This document shows, piece by piece, positions 37,372 through 46,201 of a DNA stretch of 64,000 bases (within the stretch, counting starts at the first letter, position 1; every line of letters begins with the position of its first letter). The notes under the pieces are model-generated. The model saw nothing but the letters and a program-made list of their open reading frames with translations, was not told where the DNA came from and did not search any database. Origin of the DNA: Micromonospora sp. WMMD1082 (GTDB lineage Bacteria; Actinomycetota; Actinomycetes; Mycobacteriales; Micromonosporaceae); the NCBI RefSeq assembly GCF_029626175.1, contig NZ_JARUBM010000002.1, forward strand, positions 5,659,001 to 5,723,000, given 5' to 3'. The position numbers and the translations under genes were made by a program.

Positions 37372-38436
37372 TCAGGGCACGAGCCCCGAGTTCTTGATCA
37401 GCTCGATGGTCGCTTCGAGCTGGTCAAGGTCGTTCAGGTCGATCGCCGGGACCGCCAGCTCGGCGAGCGGCGGCACGTACGCCGGCGCCGCGGCACCGGC
37501 GAGCACCGGGTACTCGTAGGTCTGCTCCGCGAAGTACGTCTGGGCGTCGGCGCTGAGCAGGTAGTCGACGAAGGCGCGGGCGTCCGCGTCGTCGGCGGCC
37601 TTCTTCAACACGCCGACTCCGGCGACGTTGACCAGCGCGCCGGTGTCCCCGTTCGGGAAGAAGTGCAGCTTGGCCGTCATCGTCTCCGGGGTCTTGCCCT
37701 GCTCCTTGGCGATCTCACCGAGGTAGTAGTGGTTGATCAGGCCGGCCGCGAGCTTGCCCGACTCGACCTCCTCCAGGATCTGGCCGTTGCCGTCCCGGAC
37801 CTGCGGGTCGTTGGCCTGCAACGCGGCGAGGAACTCGGTGGCCCGGGCATCGCCGTGCTGCACCCGGATCGCGGTGACGAACGCCTGGAACGACGCGTTG
37901 GTGGGTGCCACCCCGACCTTGCCCTTCCAGGCCGGCCCGGTGAGGTCGAAGACGGAGGCGGGCAGCTGCGCGGCCGGTACCAGGTCCGGGTGGTAGGCGA
38001 GTACGCGGGAGCGTGCCGTCACGCCGACCCATTCGCCACCGCGCGCCCGGTACGACTCCGGCACCTGCTGGGTGACCTCGGTCGGCAGCGGCGCGAACAG
38101 TCCCTTCTTCGCCACCGCGCCGAGCGCTCCGGCGTCCTGCGCGAAGAAGACGTCGGCTGGTGACCTGTCACCTTCTTCGAGCAGTTGGGTCGCCATGGCC
38201 GCGGTGCCGGCGTACCGCGCCTCGACCGTGATCCCGGTCTGCTGCGTGAACTTGTCCAACAGCGGCTGCACCAGCGACTCGCTCCGGCCGCTGTAGACGG
38301 TGATCTTCTTGTCGGAGGACGCGCTCGTGGGGCTGGCATCGGCGCCGGTGTCCTCGCCGCCGCAGGCGGCGAGACCGGCGGTGAGGAGTCCCGCGCAGGC
38401 CAGGGCCAGCACGGACCTTCGGGTGGATACGGGCAC
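37372..38436 (-). CDS. Ferric-iron-binding lipoprotein (FbpA/FutA type)
   Basis: 354 residues. Signal peptide with lipobox LAAC, lipidated C25. Class-II periplasmic-binding fold: KKITVYSGRSESLVQPLLDK at the start of lobe 1, DVFFAQDAGALGA, and the iron-ligating tyrosine pair Y237-Y238 in GLINHYYLG, as in FbpA/FutA proteins. It binds ferric iron at the cell surface and passes it to the permease encoded next. GTG at 38436 follows AAGGAG. An iron box lies 61-79 bases upstream, so the operon should be repressed in iron-rich cells. Confidence 0.95.
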   Translation of the reverse strand: MPVSTRRSVLALACAGLLTAGLAACGGEDTGADASPTSASSDKKITVYSGRSESLVQPLLDKFTQQTGITVEARYAGTAAMATQLLEEGDRSPADVFFAQDAGALGAVAKKGLFAPLPTEVTQQVPESYRARGGEWVGVTARSRVLAYHPDLVPAAQLPASVFDLTGPAWKGKVGVAPTNASFQAFVTAIRVQHGDARATEFLAALQANDPQVRDGNGQILEEVESGKLAAGLINHYYLGEIAKEQGKTPETMTAKLHFFPNGDTGALVNVAGVGVLKKAADDADARAFVDYLLSADAQTYFAEQTYEYPVLAGAAAPAYVPPLAELAVPAIDLNDLDQLEATIELIKNSGLVP

Positions 38437-38496
38437 GGTGAGGCTCCTTCGATGGCGGGGGAATCAAGCCCTCGGCTCTTCTACTGACTGTAGAAG

Positions 38497-38515
38497 TTAG
38501 CACAGCCTAACCTCA
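38497..38515 (-). promoter_or_regulatory. Iron box upstream of the ferric importer operon
   Basis: TTAGCACAGCCTAACCTCA matches the IdeR/DmdR consensus TTAGGTTAGGCTAACCTAA at 14 of 19 positions, with a strong half-site CCTAACCT. A separate inverted repeat CTTCTAC-N5-GTAGAAG (38478-38496) abuts it and could be part of the promoter or a second operator. Position before an iron transport operon supports function. Confidence 0.75.
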
Positions 38516-38568
38516 CTTTGAATGCCCGGGATGGGGCACCGGACCGGTGCACCCACGTCGTGACCTCA

Positions 38569-38597
38569 GGTCAGGGACCGGTCAGGGACCGGTCAGG
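38569..38597. repeat. 11-bp tandem repeat at a gene end
   Basis: GGTCAGGGACC occurs at 38569-38579 and 38580-38590, followed by a partial GGTCAGG. The stop codon (38582-38584, minus strand) of the next gene lies inside it, so slippage would move the stop and the downstream spacing. Confidence 0.7.
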
Positions 38598-39616
38598 TCG
38601 AAGTCGGCGGTGATCGGCGTACGGCCCACCCGCAGCGGCGTCGCGCCGCCGATCCCGTCGGCGTCGGGATACCAGCGGCTCGGCGCGTACCGGCAGTCGC
38701 AGCGCAGCACCACCCGCTGCCCCGGTAGCAGCCGCAGGGTGTAGTCGGACCCGACCTCCGCCACGCCCACCACGTCACCGGTTCTCTCGTGGAACGCGAC
38801 GACCTGGGAGTAGGACGGCAACTCGGGTACGCTGACCGTCCCGCTGACCACGGTGCCCGCGACGAGCGCCTGGTCGGCGGTGACCGTCGCGCCGGCCCGA
38901 ACCCGCACCGGCCGCGCCCGTGCCCGGTCCGCCGTCCCGCCCGACCACTGGTTGGCCAGCCGGGCGCCGGTGAAGTACAGCGGCCAGTGGTACGGCCCGA
39001 GACCGGTCAGCGTGTAGCGGCCGTCGTCGTCGGTGATCGCGCCCTCGCTGTACTTCGGGTGCGGGATCCTCGGTAGCGCGAAGACCAGCCCGCCGGACAC
39101 CGGCTTGCCGTCCGCCGCCCGGGTCAGCCGGCCGGTGACCGTGCCGGGCGGGTCGAGCCGTACCTGCGGTGCCACCACCGTCCGGCCGGGTCGCACCCGC
39201 AGGATCGCCGCCCGCTCCCGCTGTCCCGTGCCGCCGTGCCCGCCGACCCACTGCCAGCCGTGCCGCGCGGTGTCGTACGGCCGGGCCAGCAGGTGGTAGC
39301 GGCCCGGTGGCACGTCGGTCGCGACCAGGTCGCTGCCGTCGAGGCCGGTGCAGCCGCCGTGCCGCCCGGCCTGCTCCTCGCCGAGCCCCACCACGGTGAG
39401 CTGGTCGCGGTCGGCGGGGACCAGGGACAGGCAGGCACGCGCCGGGGTGCCGGTGGTCGCGTCACGGACCGTGGCGCGCACCGAACCGACCTGCGTCGCC
39501 GGACCGACCTGCGATGCCGGGGTGGGCGGCGCCGCCGGGGCGGGCGGCGGAAGGGCGAGGGCGGCGACGAGCGCGGCGACGGTGAGTGGGACGGCGTGGC
39601 GGAGCGGTGGTGGCAT
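38582..39616 (-). CDS. Secreted protein with carboxypeptidase-regulatory-like domains
   Basis: 344 residues. An N-terminal signal peptide (AVPLTVAALVAALALPPPAP, cleaved near APAAPP) precedes two or three beta-sandwich modules of the transthyretin-like carboxypeptidase-regulatory type. Hallmarks are VRATVRDATTGTPARACLSL, DLVATDVPPGRYHLLARPYD, TVTGRLTRAADGKPVSGGLV and AITDDDGRYTLTGLGPYHWP. No catalytic residues are visible, so it is probably a structural or binding protein outside the cell. It is transcribed toward the iron importer genes but ends upstream of the iron box. Confidence 0.78.
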   Translation of the reverse strand: MPPPLRHAVPLTVAALVAALALPPPAPAAPPTPASQVGPATQVGSVRATVRDATTGTPARACLSLVPADRDQLTVVGLGEEQAGRHGGCTGLDGSDLVATDVPPGRYHLLARPYDTARHGWQWVGGHGGTGQRERAAILRVRPGRTVVAPQVRLDPPGTVTGRLTRAADGKPVSGGLVFALPRIPHPKYSEGAITDDDGRYTLTGLGPYHWPLYFTGARLANQWSGGTADRARARPVRVRAGATVTADQALVAGTVVSGTVSVPELPSYSQVVAFHERTGDVVGVAEVGSDYTLRLLPGQRVVLRCDCRYAPSRWYPDADGIGGATPLRVGRTPITADFDLTGP

Positions 39617-39702
39617 CGGCGGGATCCTCTCGACCCGTCGGGCGGAAACGCACTCACCGTAACCGTCGTGATCGGATCGTCACTCCCTGTGTCGGGAGTC
39701 GG

Positions 39703-41181
39703 TCAGGGGATCGGCCACTCGTGGACCGGCCGGTTGCTGTGCATCAGCTCCACGTAGTGCCGCACCACCGCGCGCAGGGCATCCGGGCGGTCGAGCTGGT
39801 CGGTCGACTCCAGCCGGTGCAGCGTCGCCACCTGCCAGCTGGCGCCGTTGCGGCCGGTCAGGCAGCGCTGCTCGATGATGCCGAGCAGCCGGTCCCGCTC
39901 GTCCGGGTCGACGCCCCAGCGGTCCAGGCCGTGGTGGGCCAGCGGCAGCAGGCGCCGCAGCACCAGCTCCGTCACCGGCAGGTAGCCCAGGCCCGGCCAG
40001 AAGACGTGGGCGTCGATGCCGTGCCGGGCGCAGGTGGTGAAGTTCTCCTCGGCGGCACTGAACGACATCTGCGACCACAGCGGCCGGTCGGCCTCGGCGA
40101 GTGCCCGGACCAGTCCGAAGTAGAACGCCCCGTTGGCGACGGTGTCCAGCACGGTCGGCCCGGCCGGCAGCACCCGGTTCTCCACCCGCAGGTGCGGCCG
40201 ACCCCTCAGCACGTCGTAGACGGGCCGGTTCCACCGGTAGATGGTGCCGTTGTGCAGCCGCAGCTCGGCCAGGGTGGGTACGCCGCCGGCGGCGAGCGTC
40301 TCGGACGGGTCCTCGGGGTCGCAGACCGGCAGCAGCGCCGGAAAGAAGCGCACATTCTCCTCGAAGAGGTCGAACACGGAGGTGATCCACCGCTCGCCGA
40401 ACCACACCCGGGGGCGTACGCCCTGGGTCTTGATCTCCTCGGGGCGGGTGTCGGTGGCCTGCTGGAACAGCGGGATCCGGGTCTCGCGCCAGAGTTCCCG
40501 GCCGAAGAACAGCGGCGAGTTGGCGCCGAGCGCCACCTGGATCCCGGCGATGGCCTGGGCCGCGTTCCAGTAGTCGGCGAACTGGTTCGGGCCGACCTGG
40601 AGGTGGAACTGGGTGCTGGTGCACGCCGCCTCCGGGGTGATGGTGTCGGCGGTGACCGCGAGCCGTTCGACGCCGTTGATGGCGATCCGCAGATCCTCGC
40701 CCCGGGCGGCGAAGATCTGCTCGTTGAGCAGCGCGTAACGGGGGTTCGCCGACAGCGTGGCAGCGGTCAGGTGCTCGGGCAGCACCGTGGGCAGGATGCC
40801 GATCATCACCAGCTGCGTGCCGACCGTGCGGGCCCGCTGGTCGGCCGCGTTCAGGCTGGCGCGTACGTGTTCCTCGAACTCGGCGGTGCCGGTGCCGGCC
40901 AGCCGCCGGGGCGCGACGTTGATCTCGACGTTGAACTGGCCCAGCTCGGTCTGGAAGCTCGGGTCGGCCACCGCCTGCAACACGTCGGCGTTGCGCATCG
41001 CCGGCATCGACCCGGCGTCGACCAGGTTCAGCTCGATCTCCAGCCCGGTCATCGGCCGGTCGACGTCGAACCGGGACTCGCGCAGCATCTCGGCGAAGAC
41101 GTCGAGGCAGCGGCGTACCTTGTCCCGGTAGCGAGCCCGGTCCTGGCGGCTGAAGGTCTGCACGCCGACTTCCTCGCCCAT
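39703..41181 (-). CDS. Glutamate-cysteine-ligase-family (GCS2/YbdK-like) enzyme
   Basis: 492 residues from ATG at 41181 (MGEEVGVQTFSRQDRARYRD), the family's usual start. The GCS2 fold is seen in MTGLEIELNLVD (metal and ATP ligands), LGQFNVEINVAPRRL, STQFHLQVGPNQFADYWNAA, TLAELRLHNGTIYRWNRPVY and LRVENRVLPAGPTVLDTVAN. Family members form a peptide-like bond to glutamate's gamma-carboxyl using ATP. Since mycothiol replaces glutathione in actinobacteria, its true product is uncertain. Monocistronic. Confidence 0.88.
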   Translation of the reverse strand: MGEEVGVQTFSRQDRARYRDKVRRCLDVFAEMLRESRFDVDRPMTGLEIELNLVDAGSMPAMRNADVLQAVADPSFQTELGQFNVEINVAPRRLAGTGTAEFEEHVRASLNAADQRARTVGTQLVMIGILPTVLPEHLTAATLSANPRYALLNEQIFAARGEDLRIAINGVERLAVTADTITPEAACTSTQFHLQVGPNQFADYWNAAQAIAGIQVALGANSPLFFGRELWRETRIPLFQQATDTRPEEIKTQGVRPRVWFGERWITSVFDLFEENVRFFPALLPVCDPEDPSETLAAGGVPTLAELRLHNGTIYRWNRPVYDVLRGRPHLRVENRVLPAGPTVLDTVANGAFYFGLVRALAEADRPLWSQMSFSAAEENFTTCARHGIDAHVFWPGLGYLPVTELVLRRLLPLAHHGLDRWGVDPDERDRLLGIIEQRCLTGRNGASWQVATLHRLESTDQLDRPDALRAVVRHYVELMHSNRPVHEWPIP

Positions 41182-41278
41182 GGTCACCACCTTGTCACCG
41201 CTGGTACCCCAAACGTCGCACGTCCATGCCATCGGGGGAAGCCCGGATCGCCGGCGAAGTGGCGGCTAGCATGGCTGC

Positions 41279-41614
41279 GTGCGTGAGAAGGTGACCCGGC
41301 TGTTCGTGATGGCGGCGATCGCAGAGGCGATCTCCTGGGCCGGCCTGCTGGCCGGGATGGCGGTCAAGTACGGTCCGCCCGGCAACGAGCTGGGGGTGCA
41401 GATCTTCGGCCCGATCCACGGCGCGCTCTTCGTGGCGTACGGCGTGCTGGTGCTGGCCGTGGCCCGAGTGCACCGGTGGAGCCTGCTGGCCACCGGTGTG
41501 GCGCTGGCCTGCGCGGTGCCACCCTTCGCCACCCTCGCCTTCGAGCGGTGGGCCCGCCGGCGCGGCATGCTCGACGTCGACGAACCGGCCCGCGAGCCCG
41601 CCCCGGTCGGCTGA
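41279..41614 (+). CDS. DUF3817-family membrane protein
   Basis: 111 residues with three transmembrane helices: LFVMAAIAEAISWAGLLAGM, IFGPIHGALFVAYGVLVLAV and WSLLATGVALACAVPPFATL. The pattern AEAISWAGLL...GPIHGALF is that of the DUF3817 integral membrane family, whose role is unknown. GTG at 41279 is used; no strong ribosome-binding site is seen. It is divergent from the GCS2-family gene and ends just before a tandem repeat. Confidence 0.85.
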   Translation: MREKVTRLFVMAAIAEAISWAGLLAGMAVKYGPPGNELGVQIFGPIHGALFVAYGVLVLAVARVHRWSLLATGVALACAVPPFATLAFERWARRRGMLDVDEPAREPAPVG

Positions 41615-41641
41615 TCGCCGGGCCGGCACCCCGGGCAAGGT

Positions 41642-41724
41642 GACCTCGGCCCGACCGTTGACCTCGGCCCGACCGTGACCTCGGCCCGACGACCTCGGCC
41701 CGACCGCGATCTCAGTCCGGCCGG
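41642..41724. repeat. GACCTCGGCCCGAC tandem repeat between converging genes
   Basis: Units beginning GACCTCGGCCCGAC start at 41642, 41660, 41677 and 41691 (lengths 18, 17, 14, 17), followed by a diverged unit GATCTCAGTCCGGCC at 41708. The unequal lengths suggest slippage. The last unit includes the stop codon (41712-41714) of the converging alpha/beta hydrolase gene. Confidence 0.85.
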
Positions 41725-42584
41725 CGTTCGGCGAGGAACGCGCGCAGCGCCTCGGCCAGCTGTCCGGGGGCCTCCTCGGCCATGTGGTGACCCGACTCGA
41801 TCGGCACCGCCCGCACGTCGTCGGCCCAGTCCCGCCAGATCGCCGCCGGGTCGCCGTAGAGGTCGACCAGGTCGTCGCGGGTGGACCAGGCGAACAGCAC
41901 CGGGCAGCCGATGCGGCGCCCGGCGGCCCGGTCGGCGTCGTCGGCCGCCCGGTCCGGCCCCAGCCCGGCCCGGTAGTCCTCGCACATCGCGTGGACGGTG
42001 GCCGGGTCGTGGATGGCCCGGCGGTAGTCGTCGTACGCCTCCCGGCCCATCTGCTCGGGGGAGCCGCCGTACCAGGCGTCCGGGTCCGCGTTGATCACCC
42101 GCTCGGCGGGCTTGGCGAGCTGGCCGAGGAAGAACCAGTGCCACCAGCGGGCGGCGAACCGGGCGTCGCAGCGGGCCAGGGCCTCACCGATCGGCACCCC
42201 GTCGAGCACCGCGAGGTGGGTGACCCGGTCCGGGTGGTCCAGGGCGGTCCGCATCGCGGCGTACGACCCGCGGTCGTGCCCGACGACGGCCGCGCGGGGA
42301 TGGCCGAGCGCGTCGAGCAGCCGCACCACGTCGCCGGCCATCGCCCGCTTGGCGTACGTGGCGTGGTCGGGGGTGCTCGGTGGCTTCGACGAACCACCGT
42401 AGCCGCGCAGGTCGGGGCAGATCACCGTGTGCCGGTCGGCGAGCAGTGGCGCCACCCGGTGCCAGGTGGCGTGGGTGCGCGGATGCCCGTGCAACAGCAC
42501 CACCGGCGACCCGGAGCCGCCGTGGCGTACCCGCAGCCGCACCGGGCCGACGTCGATCTCCTCCAGCGTGAACCCGGCGAACAT
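41712..42584 (-). CDS. Alpha/beta-fold hydrolase, haloacetate-dehalogenase-like
   Basis: 290 residues. Oxyanion block LLHGHPRTHATWHRVAPLL, nucleophile elbow VVGHDRGSYAAMRTALDHPD with Asp (not Ser) as nucleophile, acid near STRDDLVDLYGDP, and the catalytic His in ESGHHMAEEAP. An Asp nucleophile followed by Arg (HDRG) is the signature of fluoroacetate/haloacetate dehalogenases and related epoxide hydrolases. The cap region has several Trp residues (WWHWFFLGQ). The substrate is not determinable, but a C-halogen bond or epoxide is likely. Start ATG at 42584. Confidence 0.87.
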   Translation of the reverse strand: MFAGFTLEEIDVGPVRLRVRHGGSGSPVVLLHGHPRTHATWHRVAPLLADRHTVICPDLRGYGGSSKPPSTPDHATYAKRAMAGDVVRLLDALGHPRAAVVGHDRGSYAAMRTALDHPDRVTHLAVLDGVPIGEALARCDARFAARWWHWFFLGQLAKPAERVINADPDAWYGGSPEQMGREAYDDYRRAIHDPATVHAMCEDYRAGLGPDRAADDADRAAGRRIGCPVLFAWSTRDDLVDLYGDPAAIWRDWADDVRAVPIESGHHMAEEAPGQLAEALRAFLAERRPD

Positions 42585-42627
42585 GCCGGCAGCAGTGCCC
42601 CCGCCGCCCGGGCCGGAAACGCGCGCC

Positions 42628-43167
42628 TCAGGTCAGTGCCGTACAGGCGGCCACCGCGACGAGCACCAGCACCCCCAGCACCGCCTGCAGCAGCAGGGGC
42701 GGGCCCAGGTGCGACCACATGGTGGCCGTACGCGGCCGGAGCAGCTGCCCGGTGGTGAGGTTGACGATCCGTTCGATCTTCGGGGCGAGGTCGGGATCGC
42801 CCTGGTCGCGCAGGGTCAGCTGGACGTGGTCCGCCGGATGCAGGGCGCTCTGCGGCAGGTGCCCGTGCAGCTCCACCTCGTAGAGCCGGCCGTCGGCATC
42901 GCGCAGGCGGACCGGCGTGACCAGATATTCCGGGCCCTTCTTCAGCTCCTTGAAGCTGCGGCGGCCCGTCCCGGAGCCGGCGGAGAGCAGGGCCCGCACC
43001 AGCCTGGCGAGCAGGCCGGCCACCCCGGCGGCGGCGAGCACCACCACCAGCACCGGCTGCCCCACCCGTATCTCCCGGGGATAGCCGTCCATCAGGCGCA
43101 CGATCTGCGCGGTGAGGATCCGACCGGTGGGGTGCAGGCTGCGCCGGGAATACGATGTCGTGTCCAT
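42628..43167 (-). CDS. Hypothetical two-helix membrane protein
   Basis: 179 residues from ATG at 43167. One hydrophobic helix lies near residue 40 (PVLVVVLAAAGVAGLLARLV) and another at the very C-terminus (LLLQAVLGVLVLVAVAACTA). The 80-residue middle domain (VRLRDADGRLYEVELHGHLP, LTLRDQGDPDLAPKIERIVN) looks like a small beta-rich cytoplasmic or exported module. No family is recognised. Its layout suggests an anchored adaptor. Upstream is a divergent gene for a Vms1-like protein. Confidence 0.65.
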   Translation of the reverse strand: MDTTSYSRRSLHPTGRILTAQIVRLMDGYPREIRVGQPVLVVVLAAAGVAGLLARLVRALLSAGSGTGRRSFKELKKGPEYLVTPVRLRDADGRLYEVELHGHLPQSALHPADHVQLTLRDQGDPDLAPKIERIVNLTTGQLLRPRTATMWSHLGPPLLLQAVLGVLVLVAVAACTALT

Positions 43168-43315
43168 GGCCACCACCCAGAGTCCGCTTACGCCTACAGA
43201 TCGTATCGATCCTCGGGGTTGAACGACGTGAATGAAAACCGGTCACGCGAGTGTGGGCAGGTGACAAGCCGGGTGGCGCGGGTAAGCGGTGGGTCGAGCT
43301 GGAAAGGGGTCGAGC

Positions 43316-44434
43316 ATGCAGCTGTCCTTCCTGCGTCCGCTCTACCAGCGTCCGGGCCCGTGGTGCTCGGTCTACCTGGACGCCTCGCTGGACACCGAGG
43401 ATGCGCACCCGGCACTCGATCTGCGGTGGCGTGCCCTGCAACGGCAGTTGGCCGAGCAGGGGGCCGACGAGCCGACCGTCGCCGCCATCGACGGGGTGGT
43501 CCGTGGGCACGACCCGATGCCCGGTGACTACGGTCTGGCGGTGTTCGGCGCCGGTGGCCGGGTGGTGCTCTCCGAGTACCTGTCCGCCCCACCGCGCCGG
43601 GACCTGGCCGCGTACGCCCCGTTGCCGCACGTGATGCCCCTGCTGGCCCAGCGGGGCGAGCAGGTGGCGTGGGTGCGGGTGCTGGCCGACCGGACCGGTG
43701 CCGACGCGATGTCGGTCAGCGCCGGCGGCGTGCCGCGCCGGGCGCACGTCGTCGGGCGGGAGAGCTATCAGCTGCGCCGGGTCAAGCCCGGCGGCTGGTC
43801 CCAGTCGCGTTACCAGCGGGCCGCCATGGAGGCCTGGCACCACAACGCCGGTGACGTCACCGCCGCCACGGTCGAACTGGCCGAGCGGGTCGGCGCCGAG
43901 GTGGTCGTGGTGGCCGGCGACGTCCGCGCCACCGGCATGATCGCCGCACAGATGCCGGAACGGTGGCAGGACATGGTGGTCCGCACCGACGCCGGCTCGC
44001 GGGCCGGCGGTGCCGACCAGGCGTTGCTGGACGACCTCACCGTGCAGACCATCGCCGAGGTGGCCGACCAGCGGGTGACCGCGGCACTGGACCGCTTCGG
44101 CATGCAGGAGGACGTCGGCGCCGGGCTGGACGCGGTGGTGGCCGCGCTGCAGCGCAACCAGGTCGACACCATGCTGATCGTGGACGATCCGTCCGCCGAC
44201 GGCGAACTCTGGATCGGTCCGGCGGCCACCGACATCGCCACCGCACCGGGGCAGCTCGCCACGGTGGCCGAACCGGCGCGGGTCCGTGCCGACGCGGCGC
44301 TGGTGCGTGCCCTGGTGGGCACCGACGCCGAGCTGACCGTGCTCGGCGCGGAGGAGGCGCCGGAACTGGTGGACGGGGTGGGCGCGGTGCTGCGCTACGT
44401 CGACCCGGTCACCCCGGGACGGGGTGGCGCCTGA
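43316..44434 (+). CDS. Rv2629-like, Vms1/eRF1-family protein
   Basis: 372 residues. The arrangement MQLSFLRPLYQRPGPWCSVY, YQLRRVKPGGWSQSRYQRAA and a C-terminal half with AALDRFGMQEDVGAGLDAVV and AALQRNQVDTMLIVDD matches actinobacterial proteins related to M. tuberculosis Rv2629, now grouped with bacterial eRF1-like/Vms1 peptidyl-tRNA hydrolases. Members are proposed to act on ribosome-stalled peptidyl-tRNA and are often dormancy- or stress-induced. ATG at 43316 follows GGAAAGGGG. The catalytic Gln of Vms1 is not obvious, so activity is uncertain. Confidence 0.75.
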   Translation: MQLSFLRPLYQRPGPWCSVYLDASLDTEDAHPALDLRWRALQRQLAEQGADEPTVAAIDGVVRGHDPMPGDYGLAVFGAGGRVVLSEYLSAPPRRDLAAYAPLPHVMPLLAQRGEQVAWVRVLADRTGADAMSVSAGGVPRRAHVVGRESYQLRRVKPGGWSQSRYQRAAMEAWHHNAGDVTAATVELAERVGAEVVVVAGDVRATGMIAAQMPERWQDMVVRTDAGSRAGGADQALLDDLTVQTIAEVADQRVTAALDRFGMQEDVGAGLDAVVAALQRNQVDTMLIVDDPSADGELWIGPAATDIATAPGQLATVAEPARVRADAALVRALVGTDAELTVLGAEEAPELVDGVGAVLRYVDPVTPGRGGA

Positions 44435-44539
44435 CCCGTCTCGGCCGCTGTCGCCGGGAACGGTCAAGATCCGCTGATTGATGCCGCTCGGTGGGGGGAT
44501 GCCCTGTTTAACCCGCATCGTGGCGGGAAGCCGGGCCGC

Positions 44540-45982
44540 GTGGTGAGCGATCGAGGCAAGGTGGGGCCGGTGCGCAAGGTGCGCCCGGGACTCACGGCGG
44601 CCGGCGCCGGGATGGCCGGTGACCGCGTCGTGGCGGCCGGCAGCAGCGCCCGGATACTCGTCGCGGCCACCGCTCGCGCGTTGCGCGGCAGCGACTGCGC
44701 CGACCTCGGCCACGCCGGACCGGTGTCCCGTTTCGCCGGTACCCCCGACCCGGTGCGCCGGGCCGCCGCCATCCGCTCGGTCGGCCGGGTCGCCCTCACC
44801 GCCGGGCAGGCGGCCGAGGTCGACGCGGCCCGCGTCGCCCGGTGGTTCGTCGACCAGTACCCACCCCGCCGCTACCCGGGTGTGCTGCTGGGTTCCCCGC
44901 ACGGCGCTGCCGTGCACCTGGCGGTGGCGCTCGGCATGCCCTGGCTGCCCGCCGGGTTCGAGATGACCGCACACTGGCCGCAGGGCGCGGTGGACCGCCC
45001 CCGGGCTGCCCTGGATCACGGCGCGGCGCTGGCCGGGCGGGTGCTCGCCGGCAACCCCGACCTGCACCTGCGCCAGGTGCACTGCCCCGCCAGCCGGGGC
45101 GCGCTGGCCGGGGCGACCGTGGCGCTGGCCGGCCGCTGGCGGGCGCTGCCGGCCGCGTACCGGAGCTTCCTGGCCGATCGGCTGGCGCCGGGAGCGCCGG
45201 TGCTGGTGCTGGGCGACACCCGGACCTGGCCGGTGATCGACGCGGCCGACGGGCACAGCTTCCAGCTCGGCTGCCCGGCCAGCGGGCTGAACCCGGTGGA
45301 CTTCCACCCGGACAGCCACGCCCTGCGCCAGGTGCTGCGCTCGGCCGGCGGGGACAGCACGCGCTGGGATCCGCCGGAGATCTCCGCACCGCCCGGCGCT
45401 GCCGAGCACGCGGTGGATTCCGGTTTCGACCGCGCCGTACGGGACTGGACCACCCGTCACGATCATCCGCTGCACCGGGTCCTCGTCCCCGCCCCGGAGG
45501 CGCTCAGCGCCGCCACCGCCGACCTGTACCGCCGGTGGCTGCGCGCCGCCGGCAAGACCGGTGACCGGCTGGTGGTCGAGTGCGGCCGGCTCCTCGACCC
45601 CTGGCAGGTGATCCGGGCCGGGCTGGTGCCGTACTGGTGCGAGAACGCCACCCGGCGCAGCGTCGAGCAGGTGGAGTGGTGGCTGGCCGGCAGCGAGTCG
45701 TACACCTCGGTCGACGTGCTGCCGGAACCGCCGGGCGTACGCTCGCCGGCGCTGGCCGGGCTGCCGCAGTGGCTGGCGATCGCCGGCTTCGGCCGGCGGC
45801 GCCGGGCCCTGGACCGCACCTCGGCCCGGGGCTACCCGGTAACCACCGTGCCCACCCGCCGGGCCACCGAGGTGCTCCGCGCCCAGCCGTACGACCTGCC
45901 CAGCCCGGCGCCGCTCGCGGTGCCCGACGCCCTGGCCGCGCTGCGCGACGGCGGCAGCCACCATGGCCTGCTGATCTGTTGA
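44540..45982 (+). CDS. Conserved hypothetical protein, no recognised family
   Basis: 480 residues from GTG at 44540. It appears soluble, without a signal peptide or transmembrane helix, and has scattered features: GVLLGSPHGAAVHLAVALGM near residue 115, LRQVHCPASRGALAG, a strand-like APVLVLGDTRTWPVIDAADG, and a Trp-rich VEQVEWWLAGSE near the end. It reads as a genuine gene by codon bias and length, but I do not recognise a domain. It may be alpha/beta. It lies between a Vms1-like gene and a sigma factor gene. Confidence 0.65.
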   Translation: MVSDRGKVGPVRKVRPGLTAAGAGMAGDRVVAAGSSARILVAATARALRGSDCADLGHAGPVSRFAGTPDPVRRAAAIRSVGRVALTAGQAAEVDAARVARWFVDQYPPRRYPGVLLGSPHGAAVHLAVALGMPWLPAGFEMTAHWPQGAVDRPRAALDHGAALAGRVLAGNPDLHLRQVHCPASRGALAGATVALAGRWRALPAAYRSFLADRLAPGAPVLVLGDTRTWPVIDAADGHSFQLGCPASGLNPVDFHPDSHALRQVLRSAGGDSTRWDPPEISAPPGAAEHAVDSGFDRAVRDWTTRHDHPLHRVLVPAPEALSAATADLYRRWLRAAGKTGDRLVVECGRLLDPWQVIRAGLVPYWCENATRRSVEQVEWWLAGSESYTSVDVLPEPPGVRSPALAGLPQWLAIAGFGRRRRALDRTSARGYPVTTVPTRRATEVLRAQPYDLPSPAPLAVPDALAALRDGGSHHGLLIC

Positions 45983-46201
45983 GACCGGGCTGACGAAACA
46001 TCCTCGCGAACCCGCGATCCCGTGATTGAGTACCTACGGAGCGGGAACACCGCCGGCTGCGACGGGCTGATCACCCTGCGCGAGGCGGCGCCGTCACCCG
46101 CTGGCATCCCAGTCACGTAACCCACTCACAGGCCCGTGCGTGCCTACGCGCGTGCCCGGTGTCGGCGAATCCGGGCGGGGTCCTTCCCGAGGGAGGCGCG
46201 G

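Noticed and set aside
42422..45964. 1180-codon minus-strand frame across the hydrolase, Vms1-like and unknown genes
   Set aside because: It overlaps four genes in other frames and has no recognisable domain; an antisense artefact.
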